Origin: JAGRCP01 sp942490705
GTDB lineage: Bacteria > Chloroflexota > Anaerolineae > Caldilineales > Caldilineaceae
NCBI GenBank assembly: GCA_942490705.1
Contig: CALNXY010000013.1
Coordinates: 434,001 to 498,000, forward strand
Direction: 5' to 3'
Length of the DNA: 64,000 nucleotides
The translations under genes were made by a program, and so were the position numbers. The notes under the pieces are model-generated. The model searched no databases. It was not told where the DNA came from and saw only the letters and a program-made list of their open reading frames with translations. This document shows positions 1 to 8,625 of the stretch, piece by piece; within the stretch, counting starts at the first letter, position 1; every line of letters starts with the position of its first letter.

Positions 1-1
1 C

Positions 2-412
2 GCGGCGCACCGACCAGAGATGGCGGCCTCGGTCGATGAGGTGTTGGCCGCTATCGAGGACGATCACGTTGTGATTGGGGATTCGCGCGATGAAGCGCGC
101 TATCGCGGCGAGGCCAGCGGTCTAGACCCGGTGGCCGGTCACATTCCTGGCGCGGTTTCGGCCTGGTTCGGTCATAATCTCAATGAGGATGGCACCTGGC
201 GCGCGCCCGAAGCGCTTGCTGCGCGGTTTGTCGAGATTATGGGTGACCCCGACGGCGGCGAATTGTCCGAAGAGATTATCTTTTATTGCGGCTCAGGGGT
301 GAGCGGCGTTCACAACATTATCGCTATGGCACACGCCGGATTGGGCGAGGCGCGACTCTATCCCGGCTCGTGGAGCCACTGGATTACTGACCCGGATCGG
401 CCGATCGAATAA
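2..412 (+). CDS. Sulfurtransferase, C-terminal rhodanese domain (5' partial)
   Basis: The reading frame is open to the left window edge, so the N-terminal part of the gene is missing; 136 residues are visible. They contain a catalytic rhodanese domain: a DSR start, the HIPGAVSAWF stretch typical of thiosulfate/3-mercaptopyruvate sulfurtransferases, and the active-site loop YCGSGVSG with the persulfide-forming cysteine about 40 residues before the end. The C-terminal LYPGSWSHWI motif is also characteristic of the two-domain SseA/TST type. The loop beginning CGSGV resembles mercaptopyruvate-type enzymes more than the CRKG loop of classical rhodaneses. The family transfers sulfane sulfur to cyanide or thiols in the cytoplasm. 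The ATG at position 20 is internal and unlikely to be the start. Confidence 0.88.
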   Translation, partial: AAHRPEMAASVDEVLAAIEDDHVVIGDSRDEARYRGEASGLDPVAGHIPGAVSAWFGHNLNEDGTWRAPEALAARFVEIMGDPDGGELSEEIIFYCGSGVSGVHNIIAMAHAGLGEARLYPGSWSHWITDPDRPIE

Positions 413-450
413 GGCGGATCTTTCGCTTAACCAGAGAGGGACGGATTCTG

Positions 451-843
451 ATGGACCGTACGTTTTTTACGCTGGCCGGCTTGTTTGGCGCATTGGCTGT
501 GGCGCTGGGCGCGTTTGGCGCGCACGCGTTAGAAGCACGCGTCAGCCCGGAGCTGCTGGGCACCTTTGAGACGGGCGTGCGCTACCACTTCTATCATGTG
601 GTGGCGTTGATCGCAGTGGCCTTTGCCATTGGGCGTTGGCCGCAAACGAATCTGCCCGTTATCGCGGGCTGGCTCTTTGTCGCTGGCATCGTGATCTTTG
701 CAGGCAGCCTCTATCTGCTCGTCTTCACGGGGCAGCGCTGGCTGGGCGCGATCACGCCAATCGGTGGCGTGGCCTTTATCACAGGCTGGCTGCTGCTGGC
801 CTGGACGCCGTGGCGACAAGAACATGAAACACGGATCGGATAA
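451..843 (+). CDS. DUF423 family small membrane protein
   Basis: This 130-residue protein has about four hydrophobic helices and the family signature near its N-terminus: AGLFGALAVALGAFGAHALE followed by TGVRYHFYHVVAL. Length and pattern match the DUF423/YgdD family of inner-membrane proteins, whose function is unknown. A purine-rich GAGAGGGA lies just upstream of the ATG. It follows the sulfurtransferase by 38 bases and may be co-transcribed with it. No catalytic residues are evident. Confidence 0.85.
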   Translation: MDRTFFTLAGLFGALAVALGAFGAHALEARVSPELLGTFETGVRYHFYHVVALIAVAFAIGRWPQTNLPVIAGWLFVAGIVIFAGSLYLLVFTGQRWLGAITPIGGVAFITGWLLLAWTPWRQEHETRIG

Positions 844-861
844 ATCCGCGTTCTATTCGCG

Positions 862-1257
862 CTAGGTCAATCCGGTTGTCTGCGGCGGATGCGGGTGGTT
901 AAACGGTTCGCCATGGAGCCACCAACTGACGCCAAAGAGCAGACCCGGCAGGGCAAAGGCGAAGAAGTAGGGCCCCTTGGGCAGCGCGCCGCTGAGCGCA
1001 AATTCCAGCGCGTAAAACGCGAAGAGGCTCACGAGCGTGGTTGCGCCACCCCAGCCTTCATGGCGCCAGCCTATCATCATGCCAAGGATGACACCGCCAG
1101 GGAAGAGCGCAAGTGCAAGCCACTCCCACGGCGTCAGCAGCGCCGGCGTTACGCCCTCGCCAAAGACGAAAGCCAATAAGAGCGCACCGCTGGCGATGCT
1201 GCCGATTCGTGCGATCCAGCGAATGGACGTAGCAAAAAATTCAGCGCCATTTTGCAT
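862..1257 (-). CDS. Small four-helix membrane protein, unrecognised family
   Basis: The protein has 131 residues and about four hydrophobic segments (ASGALLLAFVFGEG, WLALALFPGGVILGMMIGW, TTLVSLFAFYALEFAL, PYFFAFALPGLLFGVSWWL). I placed the start at the ATG at 1257 because AGGAGG lies just upstream; a longer ORF reaching 1332 has no ribosome site and gains only a poor leader. The histidine-rich end (HPHPPQTTGLT) is unremarkable. It is convergent with the DUF423 gene. I do not recognise the family and assign no function beyond membrane location. Confidence 0.72.
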   Translation of the reverse strand: MQNGAEFFATSIRWIARIGSIASGALLLAFVFGEGVTPALLTPWEWLALALFPGGVILGMMIGWRHEGWGGATTLVSLFAFYALEFALSGALPKGPYFFAFALPGLLFGVSWWLHGEPFNHPHPPQTTGLT

Positions 1258-1353
1258 AAACGAGCCTCCTCCTGATCCACATTTGCCGTCTGTCGTCATT
1301 ATGGCGGAGGCGTGGCGACAAAATGGCGACAAACGCGTCGTACGCGCTAGTCG

Positions 1354-2313
1354 TTACTCCTTCTTTTTGCGCGATCCCCAGCTCTCACAACCGCCTTCGC
1401 CGCTGGGCCGCACCATGGGCTTGGCAATGTCGCGCGTCCCCTTCCACCCATAAGGATCCATACCGGCGACCATGACGATGTCGCGATAGTCGGCCGTCGC
1501 CATGTGCTCCCCTTCCTCCGGCAGCCGCCAGGGCAGAAGCGACTCTGCGCTCATGTAGTGGTTGACAAGCACGCGCCGGTAGCCGCTTTGGGCGCGGTTG
1601 GGGAAGGAGCGATGCAGCAGGTAGCCATTGAAGAAGACGATACTGCCGGCCTTAACCTCGACGGGGATTGCGTCGGCGTCGCTATAAGGGAAACCGGTTG
1701 CCTCGTCCGAACAGTCGAAGCGCGCATCTTGCTGTACTTCCAGCGGCCATAGCAAGCCTGGTCTGTGGGAGCCGGGAATAACCCATAGGCAGCCATTTTC
1801 AATCGTAGCGTCATCCATCGCGATCCACCCGCCCGTCAGCGAACGATCGCGTGTGGGGATGAAGTCTTCGTCCTGGTGCCACGCTTGGCCGGGCTTGCCG
1901 GTCGACTTAATGAAGAGCATGGATTGCATGCACTTGACGTTGGGACCGATGATTTCGGCAAGGGTCTCCGTCATGCGAGGCGTCGCCAGATATTTGCGCA
2001 TCACGTCCGAGATTTTGTGGGGGAAGTGAATGCAGAGATAGCGGCGCAGTACTTCTTCATCTGTGGCGTCAGCGGGCGCGGGATCGACGCCGCGTACCTT
2101 ACCGGCTTCACCACGGCAGATGCGCAGCGCCTCCTCGCGCAATTCCTCTAATTCCTCTGCCGTCAGTGCATTGGGGACGACCAGATAGCCGTTTTCTGCA
2201 TAGAATTCGGCCAATCCTCCGTTGGCCCCGCGTGTCGTTTCGGTGATGAAGGTTGGCCCGCCTGCGGCAAGCGCAGCAAGCTGTGGATCAAAAAGGGGTG
2301 TAGATAGAGTCAT
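1354..2313 (-). CDS. Phytanoyl-CoA dioxygenase (PhyH) family protein
   Basis: This is a 319-residue cytoplasmic enzyme of the Fe(II)/2-oxoglutarate-dependent PhyH family. The HxD iron ligands are in WHQDEDFIP, the distal histidine in GYLLHRS, and the 2-oxoglutarate-binding arginine is probably in RAQSGYRR. A catalytic-core WVIPGSHRPG segment is also seen. Family members hydroxylate varied substrates such as phytanoyl-CoA, ectoine or halogenated metabolites; the substrate here cannot be read from sequence. The start is the ATG at 2313, preceded by TAGGAG; the ORF runs further upstream to 2352 but through a 17-bp tandem duplication and without a ribosome site. Confidence 0.85.
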   Translation of the reverse strand: MTLSTPLFDPQLAALAAGGPTFITETTRGANGGLAEFYAENGYLVVPNALTAEELEELREEALRICRGEAGKVRGVDPAPADATDEEVLRRYLCIHFPHKISDVMRKYLATPRMTETLAEIIGPNVKCMQSMLFIKSTGKPGQAWHQDEDFIPTRDRSLTGGWIAMDDATIENGCLWVIPGSHRPGLLWPLEVQQDARFDCSDEATGFPYSDADAIPVEVKAGSIVFFNGYLLHRSFPNRAQSGYRRVLVNHYMSAESLLPWRLPEEGEHMATADYRDIVMVAGMDPYGWKGTRDIAKPMVRPSGEGGCESWGSRKKKE

Positions 2314-2327
2314 AATGTGCTCTCCTA

Positions 2328-2361
2328 TGTGACAACAGCGCAATTGTGACAACAGCGCAAT
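2328..2361. repeat. Perfect tandem duplication, 2 x 17 bp
   Basis: The unit TGTGACAACAGCGCAAT occurs twice in direct succession (2328-2344 and 2345-2361), just upstream of the ribosome-binding site of the PhyH gene. It could be a recent slippage event or a duplicated regulator half-site; nothing decides between these. Confidence 0.8.
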
Positions 2362-2612
2362 CTGACCGTAGCGTCATTCTACGCGCAAATACGCTTGTCT
2401 GACAAGCGGGATTTTGGGCCTGAAATGGGTGATTGCTCACCGAAGCAGCGTCGAAAATGTTTGTTGTTCCTCCGATCCTGGGCTACGATTATGTATTGGT
2501 CGCGTCGTTGATTTTGAATGGCGTTGCTGACTTTCTCTTTAATTCCGAATGACAGCGTGCGCCACCGGAATTTAACTCTCTATTCCCAACCCAATTTTCA
2601 AGGAGTGAAACC

Positions 2613-3611
2613 ATGGCAGTTCAACACAAACGACTTGGCAAGCATGGCGTGCTCGTCTCGAATATCTGTCTCGGTACCATGAACTTTGGCTGGCATACCT
2701 CTGTGGAGGACAGCTTCGCCATCATGGATCGGGCCCTGGAAGCGGGCATCAATTTCTTTGACACGGCCGATGTCTATGGCTGGGACAAGGAGCATGGCTA
2801 CACGGAAGAGATTTTGGGGCAGTGGTTCGCCCAGGGCGGCGGTCGCCGCGACGCGACCGTGTTGGCAACCAAAGTCTACAACCCTGTTTCGCGCGAGGCC
2901 AATTTGCCCGAAGTCAACTCGGACGGACGCAGCCTTTCGGCCTACAAAATCCGCAAACATGTCGAGGGCAGCCTTTCCCGTCTGCAGACCGAATGGATCG
3001 ACATCTACCAGATGCACCACATCGATCGCGAGTGCCCCTGGGATGAGACCTGGCAGGCCTTCGACGCCCTGGTCAAGCAGGGCAAGGTCGTCTATGTCGG
3101 TTCGAGCAACTTCGCCGGCTGGGACATTGCCACGGCGTGCCAAGAAGCCAGCCGCCGCGGCCTCACCGGGCTGGTCAGTGAACAGAGCATCTATCATCTA
3201 GACAACCGCATGGTGGAGCTCGAGGTCATCCCGTCCTGCGAGCACTACGGTCTTGGTCTGATTCCGTGGAGTCCGCTCGCCGGCGGTCTTCTGGGCGGCG
3301 CGCTGGAGAAGGTCGCATCGGGCCGGCGCTCGAACGAGGAGTTCGTCAAGCGCGTGGAAGAGAAGCGCGACCAGCTTGAAGCATACGAAACCCTCTGTCG
3401 CGAAATCGGCCATCCGCCCGGCGAGGTTGCCCTGGCCTGGCTGCTCCACCAGCCCGTCGTGACGGCCCCCATCATCGGCCCGCGCACCATGGAGCAGTTG
3501 GAGAGCGCGATACGCGCCACCGACATCGAATTAGACGCCGAAACCCTCGCCCGCCTGGACGAGATCTTCCCAGGGCCTGGCGGTGAAGCGCCCAACGCCT
3601 ACGCCTGGTAA
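2613..3611 (+). CDS. Aldo/keto reductase
   Basis: This 332-residue (beta/alpha)8 NADPH-dependent oxidoreductase follows a good AAGGAGTG ribosome site. The catalytic tetrad is visible: Asp and Tyr in FFDTADVYGW, Lys in ATKVYN and His in QMHHID. The cofactor-binding end PIIGPRTMEQLESA is typical of the AKR12/AKR11-like (YajO, voltage-channel beta-subunit-like) branch. The C-terminus PGPGGEAPNAYAW is nearly identical to that of the reductase at 62618-63586, so the two are paralogues. It appears to be a single-gene unit; the physiological carbonyl substrate is unknown. Confidence 0.9.
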   Translation: MAVQHKRLGKHGVLVSNICLGTMNFGWHTSVEDSFAIMDRALEAGINFFDTADVYGWDKEHGYTEEILGQWFAQGGGRRDATVLATKVYNPVSREANLPEVNSDGRSLSAYKIRKHVEGSLSRLQTEWIDIYQMHHIDRECPWDETWQAFDALVKQGKVVYVGSSNFAGWDIATACQEASRRGLTGLVSEQSIYHLDNRMVELEVIPSCEHYGLGLIPWSPLAGGLLGGALEKVASGRRSNEEFVKRVEEKRDQLEAYETLCREIGHPPGEVALAWLLHQPVVTAPIIGPRTMEQLESAIRATDIELDAETLARLDEIFPGPGGEAPNAYAW

Positions 3612-4028
3612 ACTGTACAGCCGATGGAGGCAGCGCCGGTTGAGTCTGCCTGAACTGAGCCTGTCGAAGCGTCAACCCGCCTGGTTTCGACAGGCTCAAC
3701 CGGCGCTAGCTGCATAGTTTGTATCGTTACTGTCCCTGTATACCACTCTCCCCTGTACACCAGCCTTATACACCCTATGAAATGGGACTTTGTCGACGAC
3801 AGAGAAGCCTCATTTTATGGGGCAAATCTTGCGTTTGTGGTTTGCCTGACTTTCTCTTATCATAGGCTTACGTCTGCGCAAGCTGTTCCTACCGCGTGGA
3901 TAAACGAATGACCACATACGTAAAGATCTTTCACGTCTCACTGCCCGATAGGCGCTGATCGCTCTGCTCATGCGAGCGGAGCTGTCGATCACTGCTCGGG
4001 GCCACACGTTCACGCTTCAGGAGTCTTT
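3612..4028. other. Intergenic region with inverted copies of a dispersed repeat
   Basis: This 417-bp gap holds no convincing gene. Its first part contains two inverted copies of a dispersed repeat: AGCGCCGGTTGAG (3632-3644) and its complement (3695-3707), with CCTGTCGAA and TTCGACAGG internal to them. They can form a hairpin downstream of the reductase gene. The remainder up to the TRAP operon has no feature I can support other than the ribosome site CAGGAG before 4029. Confidence 0.6.
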
Positions 4029-4625
4029 ATGAAGAGTTTGCTTGCCGGCTACGTGCGAATTGTCGATCAAATTGCCGAGTTTACCGGTTGGTTGTCGCAG
4101 ATGTTTGTGATCATCGTCGTGGTGATCGGCTTCTATAATGTCTTTGTCCGTTTCCTCGGCCGCTTTATGGGTACCCAGCTGTCTTCGAATGTCTTCATTG
4201 AAACCCAGTGGTATCTTTTTTCCCTCGTCTTCTTCCTCGGGTTCAACTATATTCTGAAGCACGGTATTAATGTGCGGGTTGACTTTCTTTATGCCAACTG
4301 GCCGCGTCAACGCCAAGCCGCAATTGATTTTTGGGGCAATCTGCTCTTTCTGGTTCCCTACTGTCTCATCGCCATTTGGGTCACCATCAACCCCGTGCTG
4401 ACGTCTTGGGGGCGTCGATCCAACGGTACCTGGGGCCCCTGGGAAATGTCAAACGATCCCGGCGGTCTGCCTCGGGCGCCTATCAAGACTATGATTATTG
4501 TGGCTTTTGTCTTGCTCCTCCTTCAGGCCATTGCTGAACTGATCAAACTTTACCCGATCATGCGTACGGGGGAGGCCATCTACGGCGATGAGGCTGTTCA
4601 TGACGCGCCTTTGCGCCTCGAATAA
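4029..4625 (+). CDS. TRAP transporter small permease (DctQ-type)
   Basis: The 198-residue protein has four membrane helices, including MFVIIVVVIGFYNVFVRF near residues 24-41, and the DctQ-family signature WYLFSLVFFLGFNYILKHGINVRVDF. It is the accessory membrane subunit of a tripartite ATP-independent periplasmic transporter, which uses an ion gradient to import organic acids or related anions. The sequence style resembles the subfamily annotated for mannitol/chloroaromatic-type substrates, an uncertain label. A CAGGAG site precedes the ATG. The universal stress protein gene begins 30 bases after its stop, with the large permease next, indicating one operon. Confidence 0.88.
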   Translation: MKSLLAGYVRIVDQIAEFTGWLSQMFVIIVVVIGFYNVFVRFLGRFMGTQLSSNVFIETQWYLFSLVFFLGFNYILKHGINVRVDFLYANWPRQRQAAIDFWGNLLFLVPYCLIAIWVTINPVLTSWGRRSNGTWGPWEMSNDPGGLPRAPIKTMIIVAFVLLLLQAIAELIKLYPIMRTGEAIYGDEAVHDAPLRLE

Positions 4626-4655
4626 TCCCTGAAAATCGTGAGGATACCCCTGACT

Positions 4656-5135
4656 ATGTCCGGTTTTTTCTCAAAGGTAATGCTCTCGCTGGACGGATCC
4701 GACTTTGCGCGTCAGGCTGCGCCACAGGCAGCTGCCATCGTCCAATGCTTTGACAGCAAATTGGTCCTCTATTCAGTGCTCGACAACCCGCGCCATGCCA
4801 TGACGCTGCCGCTATTAGAGTCTGATTTGGAGGAACTGGATGCCGGCGTCGAACGCCGTCTGCATGCGACGGCTGAACGAATTGCTGAGACTTTGCGCGC
4901 CGATGCGGACGCAATGGACGTCGCACCTTCGAATGTAGAGGTTGTCGTTGAAGCTTACCACAACGCCGCCGAAGCGATCGTCCGCTATGCCAACGACAAT
5001 AACGTGGACCTGATTGTCATGTGCACCCACGGCCGCGGCGGGTTGGATCGTCGCCTGCATGGCAGTGTGGCTGAATTCGTGCTACGTCATGCCCCTTGCC
5101 CGGTCATGCTTGTCCGGGCCTCTGAGAAGAAGTAG
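4656..5135 (+). CDS. Universal stress protein, UspA family, within a TRAP operon
   Basis: The 159-residue protein has the UspA fold: an N-terminal KVMLSLDGSDFARQA strand-loop, and near the end MCTHGRGGLDRRLHGS, which follows the ATP-binding pattern G-2x-G-9x-G-S except that the first glycine is cysteine. The final strand is APCPVMLVR. It may therefore bind nucleotide, but this is not certain. The start at ATG 4656 is preferred over GTG 4638 because GAGGA lies at a suitable distance. It sits between the two permease genes, which suggests a role in regulating the transporter, as is known for TeaD of the Halomonas ectoine TRAP system. Confidence 0.88.
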   Translation: MSGFFSKVMLSLDGSDFARQAAPQAAAIVQCFDSKLVLYSVLDNPRHAMTLPLLESDLEELDAGVERRLHATAERIAETLRADADAMDVAPSNVEVVVEAYHNAAEAIVRYANDNNVDLIVMCTHGRGGLDRRLHGSVAEFVLRHAPCPVMLVRASEKK

Positions 5136-5244
5136 GAAAGTGCCCGATACGTCTCGGCTCCCGCAACAAGCAGATTGTTCGCCTTGATCCCGCCGGTAGC
5201 GGTCGTAGTCACCGTCCTCAGCATATGTCTGAAAGGGAAGATGC

Positions 5245-6576
5245 ATGGGTTTTGAATGGCTTGCGTTGTTAATGTTTGTGTTCTTCTTTTTCTTGATTCT
5301 CATCGGCTATCCGGTGGCCTTTTCATTCGCCGGTACTGCCATCGTTTTTCTTATAATCGGCCTTGCCTTGGGCGCGTTTGATATCCGTCTGCTTCGCCTT
5401 CTGCCCAATCGCTGGTTCGGCACCATGTCGGACTTTACGCTGCTGGCAATCATCTTTTTTGTCTTCATGGGGGCCATCTTCGAGAAGTCGGGATTGGCTG
5501 AGCAGTTGCTGGAGACGGTGGGGCAATTGATGGGCCCCATGCGCGGCGGCCTGGCCTTGGCGGTCGTGCTAGTGGGCACGCTACTGGCCGCGGCAACTGG
5601 CGTCGTGGCCGCGACGGTCATCGTCATGGGCCTTATCTCATTGCCCATCATGCTGCGCTACGGCTATGACCACAAGCTGGCGACAGGGATCATTACGGCC
5701 TCGGGCACCATGGCGCAGCTTCTGCCGCCCAGCCTGGTTCTGGTCGTGCTCAGCGATCAACTCGGCGTCAGCGTGGGCGATCTTTTCTTGGGGGCGCTCT
5801 TCCCGGGCCTGATCCTGTCCGGGCTCTACGCGCTCTATGTCATCTTCATCGCCATCATTCGACCCGAGGATGCGCCGGCCCTGCCGCCTGAAGCGCGCAC
5901 GCTGCAGGGGGGGGCGCTCTTCCGCAAAACGTTTGTGGCCGTCTTCCCGCCGCTCATTCTGATCTTTGCCGTGCTGGGCAGCATCTTCTTCGGTATCGCT
6001 ACGCCTACAGAAGCAGGCGCCGTAGGCGCGATGGGGGCCTGCATCCTCGCCGCCCTCAACCGCAACCTCACCTGGAAGCTAGTCAAGGACGCGGCGCGGT
6101 CGACGGCCAACATCACGGCCCTGGTGATCATGATTCTCTTCTGCTCTACCTTCTTTGGCCTGGTGTTCGACGGATTGGGCGGTCAGCGCTACGTGCAAGA
6201 TCTGTTGACCGGTCTGCCGGGCGGCTACTGGGGCTTCATCATCGTCGCCAACATTGTTATTTTCCTGCTCGGCATCAACCTGGAGTTTATCGAGATCAGC
6301 TTCATTGCCATGCCCCTTCTGGTGCCGGCAGCGATGGAGTTGGGGGTCGACCTGGTTTGGTTCGGTGTGATGATGGCCATCAATCTCAACATGGCCTTTA
6401 TTTCGCCGCCGGTCGGCTTCTCGCTTTTCTACCTGCAAAGTGTGGCGCCTCCTGAGGTTGAGACCATTGACATTCATCGTGGCGCCTTACCCTTCATGGT
6501 GCTCCAGGCCATTGCCTTGATTATTGTCATTGCCTTCCCGCAAACGGTGCAGTGGCTGGTGAATGCCGCAGCCTAG
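5245..6576 (+). CDS. TRAP transporter large permease (DctM-type)
   Basis: This 443-residue, roughly 12-helix membrane protein is the transport subunit of the TRAP system. Typical DctM features are the GYPVAFSFAGTA start, a glycine-rich LLAAATGVVAATVIVMGL segment, SGTMAQLLPPSLVLVV, and near the end AFISPPVGFSLFYLQ. A GGGAAG site precedes the ATG at 5245. It is the third gene after the small permease and the stress protein; the binding protein is encoded convergently just beyond the shared terminator. Confidence 0.9.
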   Translation: MGFEWLALLMFVFFFFLILIGYPVAFSFAGTAIVFLIIGLALGAFDIRLLRLLPNRWFGTMSDFTLLAIIFFVFMGAIFEKSGLAEQLLETVGQLMGPMRGGLALAVVLVGTLLAAATGVVAATVIVMGLISLPIMLRYGYDHKLATGIITASGTMAQLLPPSLVLVVLSDQLGVSVGDLFLGALFPGLILSGLYALYVIFIAIIRPEDAPALPPEARTLQGGALFRKTFVAVFPPLILIFAVLGSIFFGIATPTEAGAVGAMGACILAALNRNLTWKLVKDAARSTANITALVIMILFCSTFFGLVFDGLGGQRYVQDLLTGLPGGYWGFIIVANIVIFLLGINLEFIEISFIAMPLLVPAAMELGVDLVWFGVMMAINLNMAFISPPVGFSLFYLQSVAPPEVETIDIHRGALPFMVLQAIALIIVIAFPQTVQWLVNAAA

Positions 6577-6597
6577 GCCTGACCGTGCACGAGTTTC

Positions 6598-6651
6598 AAA
6601 GGGCAAGAAGAAGCCGGACTTGACGTCAAGTCCGGCTTCTTCTTGCCCTTT
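6598..6651. terminator. Perfect 54-bp palindrome, bidirectional terminator
   Basis: Two 27-bp arms (6598-6624 and 6625-6651) are exact reverse complements with no spacer. The ends are AAA and TTT, and the stem is rich in GC in the middle. It lies between the convergent stops of the large permease and the TRAP binding protein, so it most likely ends transcription from both sides. Confidence 0.88.
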
Positions 6652-6666
6652 TCCAAACGATTCGAA

Positions 6667-7803
6667 TTAGGAAGTGAGGTATTCCAACATCGCTAACTCG
6701 GCATAACCATGCCAGCTATCAATGGCATCGCGGAAAACGACCCATTGATCCAGGATTGATTTGAAATCGACGTCATCGGCGGCGAATTCGTCATAAAGTT
6801 CGAAAGAGGCTTCTTCCGCAGCAGCCATGACATCGTCCGGGAAAGGCAGCAGGCTGATGTCGGCTTCAGACTGCAGTTTGGCCAGCGCAGCCGGGTTCTT
6901 GGCGTCGTAACGGGCCATCATGATGGTGTTGGCATCGGAAGCCGCTGACTTCACAATCTCCCGGTACTCCTCAGGGAGATTGTTCCATTCGTCCAAGTTG
7001 ACCTGGACTTCCAAGGTGGGGCCCGGTTCCCACCAGCCGGGATAGTAGTAGAAGCTGGCAGCCTTGTGGAAGCCCAGCTTCTCGTCATCGTAGGGGCCGA
7101 CCCACTCGGCGGCATCAATGGCGCCGGTCTGCAGCGCCTGGAAGATTTCACCGCCGGGCAAGACTTGCACGGTCACGCCCAAACGATCCATCACCTGACC
7201 GCCCAAGCCGGGAATGCGCATCTTGAGGCCTTCCAGATCCGCAACCGACTTGATTTCCCGATTGAACCAGCCACCCATCTGCACGCCCGTATTGCCCGCC
7301 GGGAATTGAATCGCGTTGAAGCGATCGGCATAGACCTGCTGAAGCATCTCCAGGCCACCGCCCTCGAGGAGCCAGGCGTTCTGCTGGCGTGCGGTGAGCC
7401 CGAAGGGGAGCGCGGTGCCAAATGCAGTAACGGGACCTTTGCCTATGTAGTAATAGGATGCCGTGTGCCCGATCGGCACGGCGCCCTCCTGTACAACATT
7501 CAATACTTCTAGGCCGGGCGCCAACTCGCCGGCCGCACGGGGCGTGATTTGGAACTTGCCGCCGGTCAGGGCAGCCACACGCTCAGCAAATACCTGTGCG
7601 CCACCATAAATTGTGTCCAGCGCCACAGGCCAACTGGTAGCCATCTGCCATTCAATTTCGGGTAGGCTCGAGTCTTGGGCGATTGCTTCGGAATCGGGCA
7701 GATCGGCGCCACCCATATTGGCGCCGCACCCGGCGGCGAGACCGAGTGCCGCCGCAGCAGTCGTGCGGGTCGCAACGGTTTGCAGGAAATCTCGTCGATT
7801 CAT
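6667..7803 (-). CDS. TRAP transporter substrate-binding lipoprotein (DctP-type)
   Basis: The 378-residue protein begins MNRRDFLQTVATRTT, a twin-arginine motif, followed by LGLAAGC, which reads as a lipobox; it is probably exported folded by Tat and lipid-anchored. The body has DctP features: WQMATSWP, GKFQITPRAAGELAPGLEVL and MRIPGLGGQVMDRLG, where the arginine after LKM would contact the substrate carboxylate. GWEPGPTLEV-type residues are shared with the mannitol/chloroaromatic subgroup. The start at 7803 is chosen for its AAGGAG site; the ORF extends to 7911 without support. It is the binding partner of the permeases encoded head-on at 4029-6576. Confidence 0.9.
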   Translation of the reverse strand: MNRRDFLQTVATRTTAAAALGLAAGCGANMGGADLPDSEAIAQDSSLPEIEWQMATSWPVALDTIYGGAQVFAERVAALTGGKFQITPRAAGELAPGLEVLNVVQEGAVPIGHTASYYYIGKGPVTAFGTALPFGLTARQQNAWLLEGGGLEMLQQVYADRFNAIQFPAGNTGVQMGGWFNREIKSVADLEGLKMRIPGLGGQVMDRLGVTVQVLPGGEIFQALQTGAIDAAEWVGPYDDEKLGFHKAASFYYYPGWWEPGPTLEVQVNLDEWNNLPEEYREIVKSAASDANTIMMARYDAKNPAALAKLQSEADISLLPFPDDVMAAAEEASFELYDEFAADDVDFKSILDQWVVFRDAIDSWHGYAELAMLEYLTS

Positions 7804-8064
7804 GCGGGTTTCTCCTTGGACAGGCTTGGAAGGAACAGTGTGGAATTTGCGAGACAAGGGCAGGCACATTTTAACAGAGTGTAAGCTTCTGTCAAATGAC
7901 ATTTTGCGCATCGAATCGGCTGCGTTTGCCTTTTCGGGCGGGCTGCCAAGGTATGGTATGATGAAGCGAAATTACAGAGCAAGCCATTCACCGATTCGTA
8001 GCAAGGCGAGCCCAATTTCAGGTCTCTCAAAGCGCTGCGAATTTTGCATGTAAGGACCGAAAAA

Positions 8065-8616
8065 ATGAGCTATGACGGCCGCATTCACACTGTGCAGATT
8101 GGCGATTTGACCCGTGATCTCCCCCTCTTCAACATTGCACCGGGCGTGACCATCGCCATCTTTAACATGTTGGGCGATACTGAGGTGGTCGAAGAATCGG
8201 CCCGGCTGCTGGCCAAGCAGATACCGGCCAACGCGGACGTCTTGGTCGTGCCCGAGGTAAAGGCCGTACCGCTGGGTCATGCACTGTCCGTTCATACCGG
8301 CCTGCCGGTCGTCTTTGTGCGCAAGATCGTCAAGCCTTACATGGCGAACAGCCTGGATGTGGAAGTGGTCAGCATCACCACGGGCGCGCCCCAGACCATC
8401 TATCTGGATGGCAAGGATCGCTACCTGATCGAGGGCAAAAACGCAGTCTTGGCGGATGACGTGGTCAGCACAGGCAGCACCTTCGAGGGGCTACAGAAGC
8501 TCATGGACGAAGCCGATGCCAATGTTGTGGGCGAGATGGCTGTTTTCACCGAGGGCGGAGCGAACGACTGGCCAAACGTGATTTCTCTGGGACATTTGCC
8601 AGTCTTTACTGATTGA
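8065..8616 (+). CDS. Adenine phosphoribosyltransferase-like protein
   Basis: The 183-residue protein has the type I phosphoribosyltransferase signature AVLADDVVSTGSTF, the PRPP-binding loop, near residue 130, preceded by VLVVPEVKAVPLGHAL. This resembles apt/xpt-type enzymes that salvage purines from PRPP, but the hood region is too divergent to name a base. The start is the ATG at 8065, with TAAGGA ten bases upstream; the in-frame ATG at 8044 has no ribosome site. It lies nine bases before prfA and is likely co-transcribed with it. Confidence 0.8.
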   Translation: MSYDGRIHTVQIGDLTRDLPLFNIAPGVTIAIFNMLGDTEVVEESARLLAKQIPANADVLVVPEVKAVPLGHALSVHTGLPVVFVRKIVKPYMANSLDVEVVSITTGAPQTIYLDGKDRYLIEGKNAVLADDVVSTGSTFEGLQKLMDEADANVVGEMAVFTEGGANDWPNVISLGHLPVFTD

Positions 8617-8625
8617 GTCATTAAC

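Noticed and set aside
3810..4013. Short minus-strand ORF upstream of the TRAP operon
   Set aside because: No ribosome site, Arg-rich translation, no similarity that I recognise.
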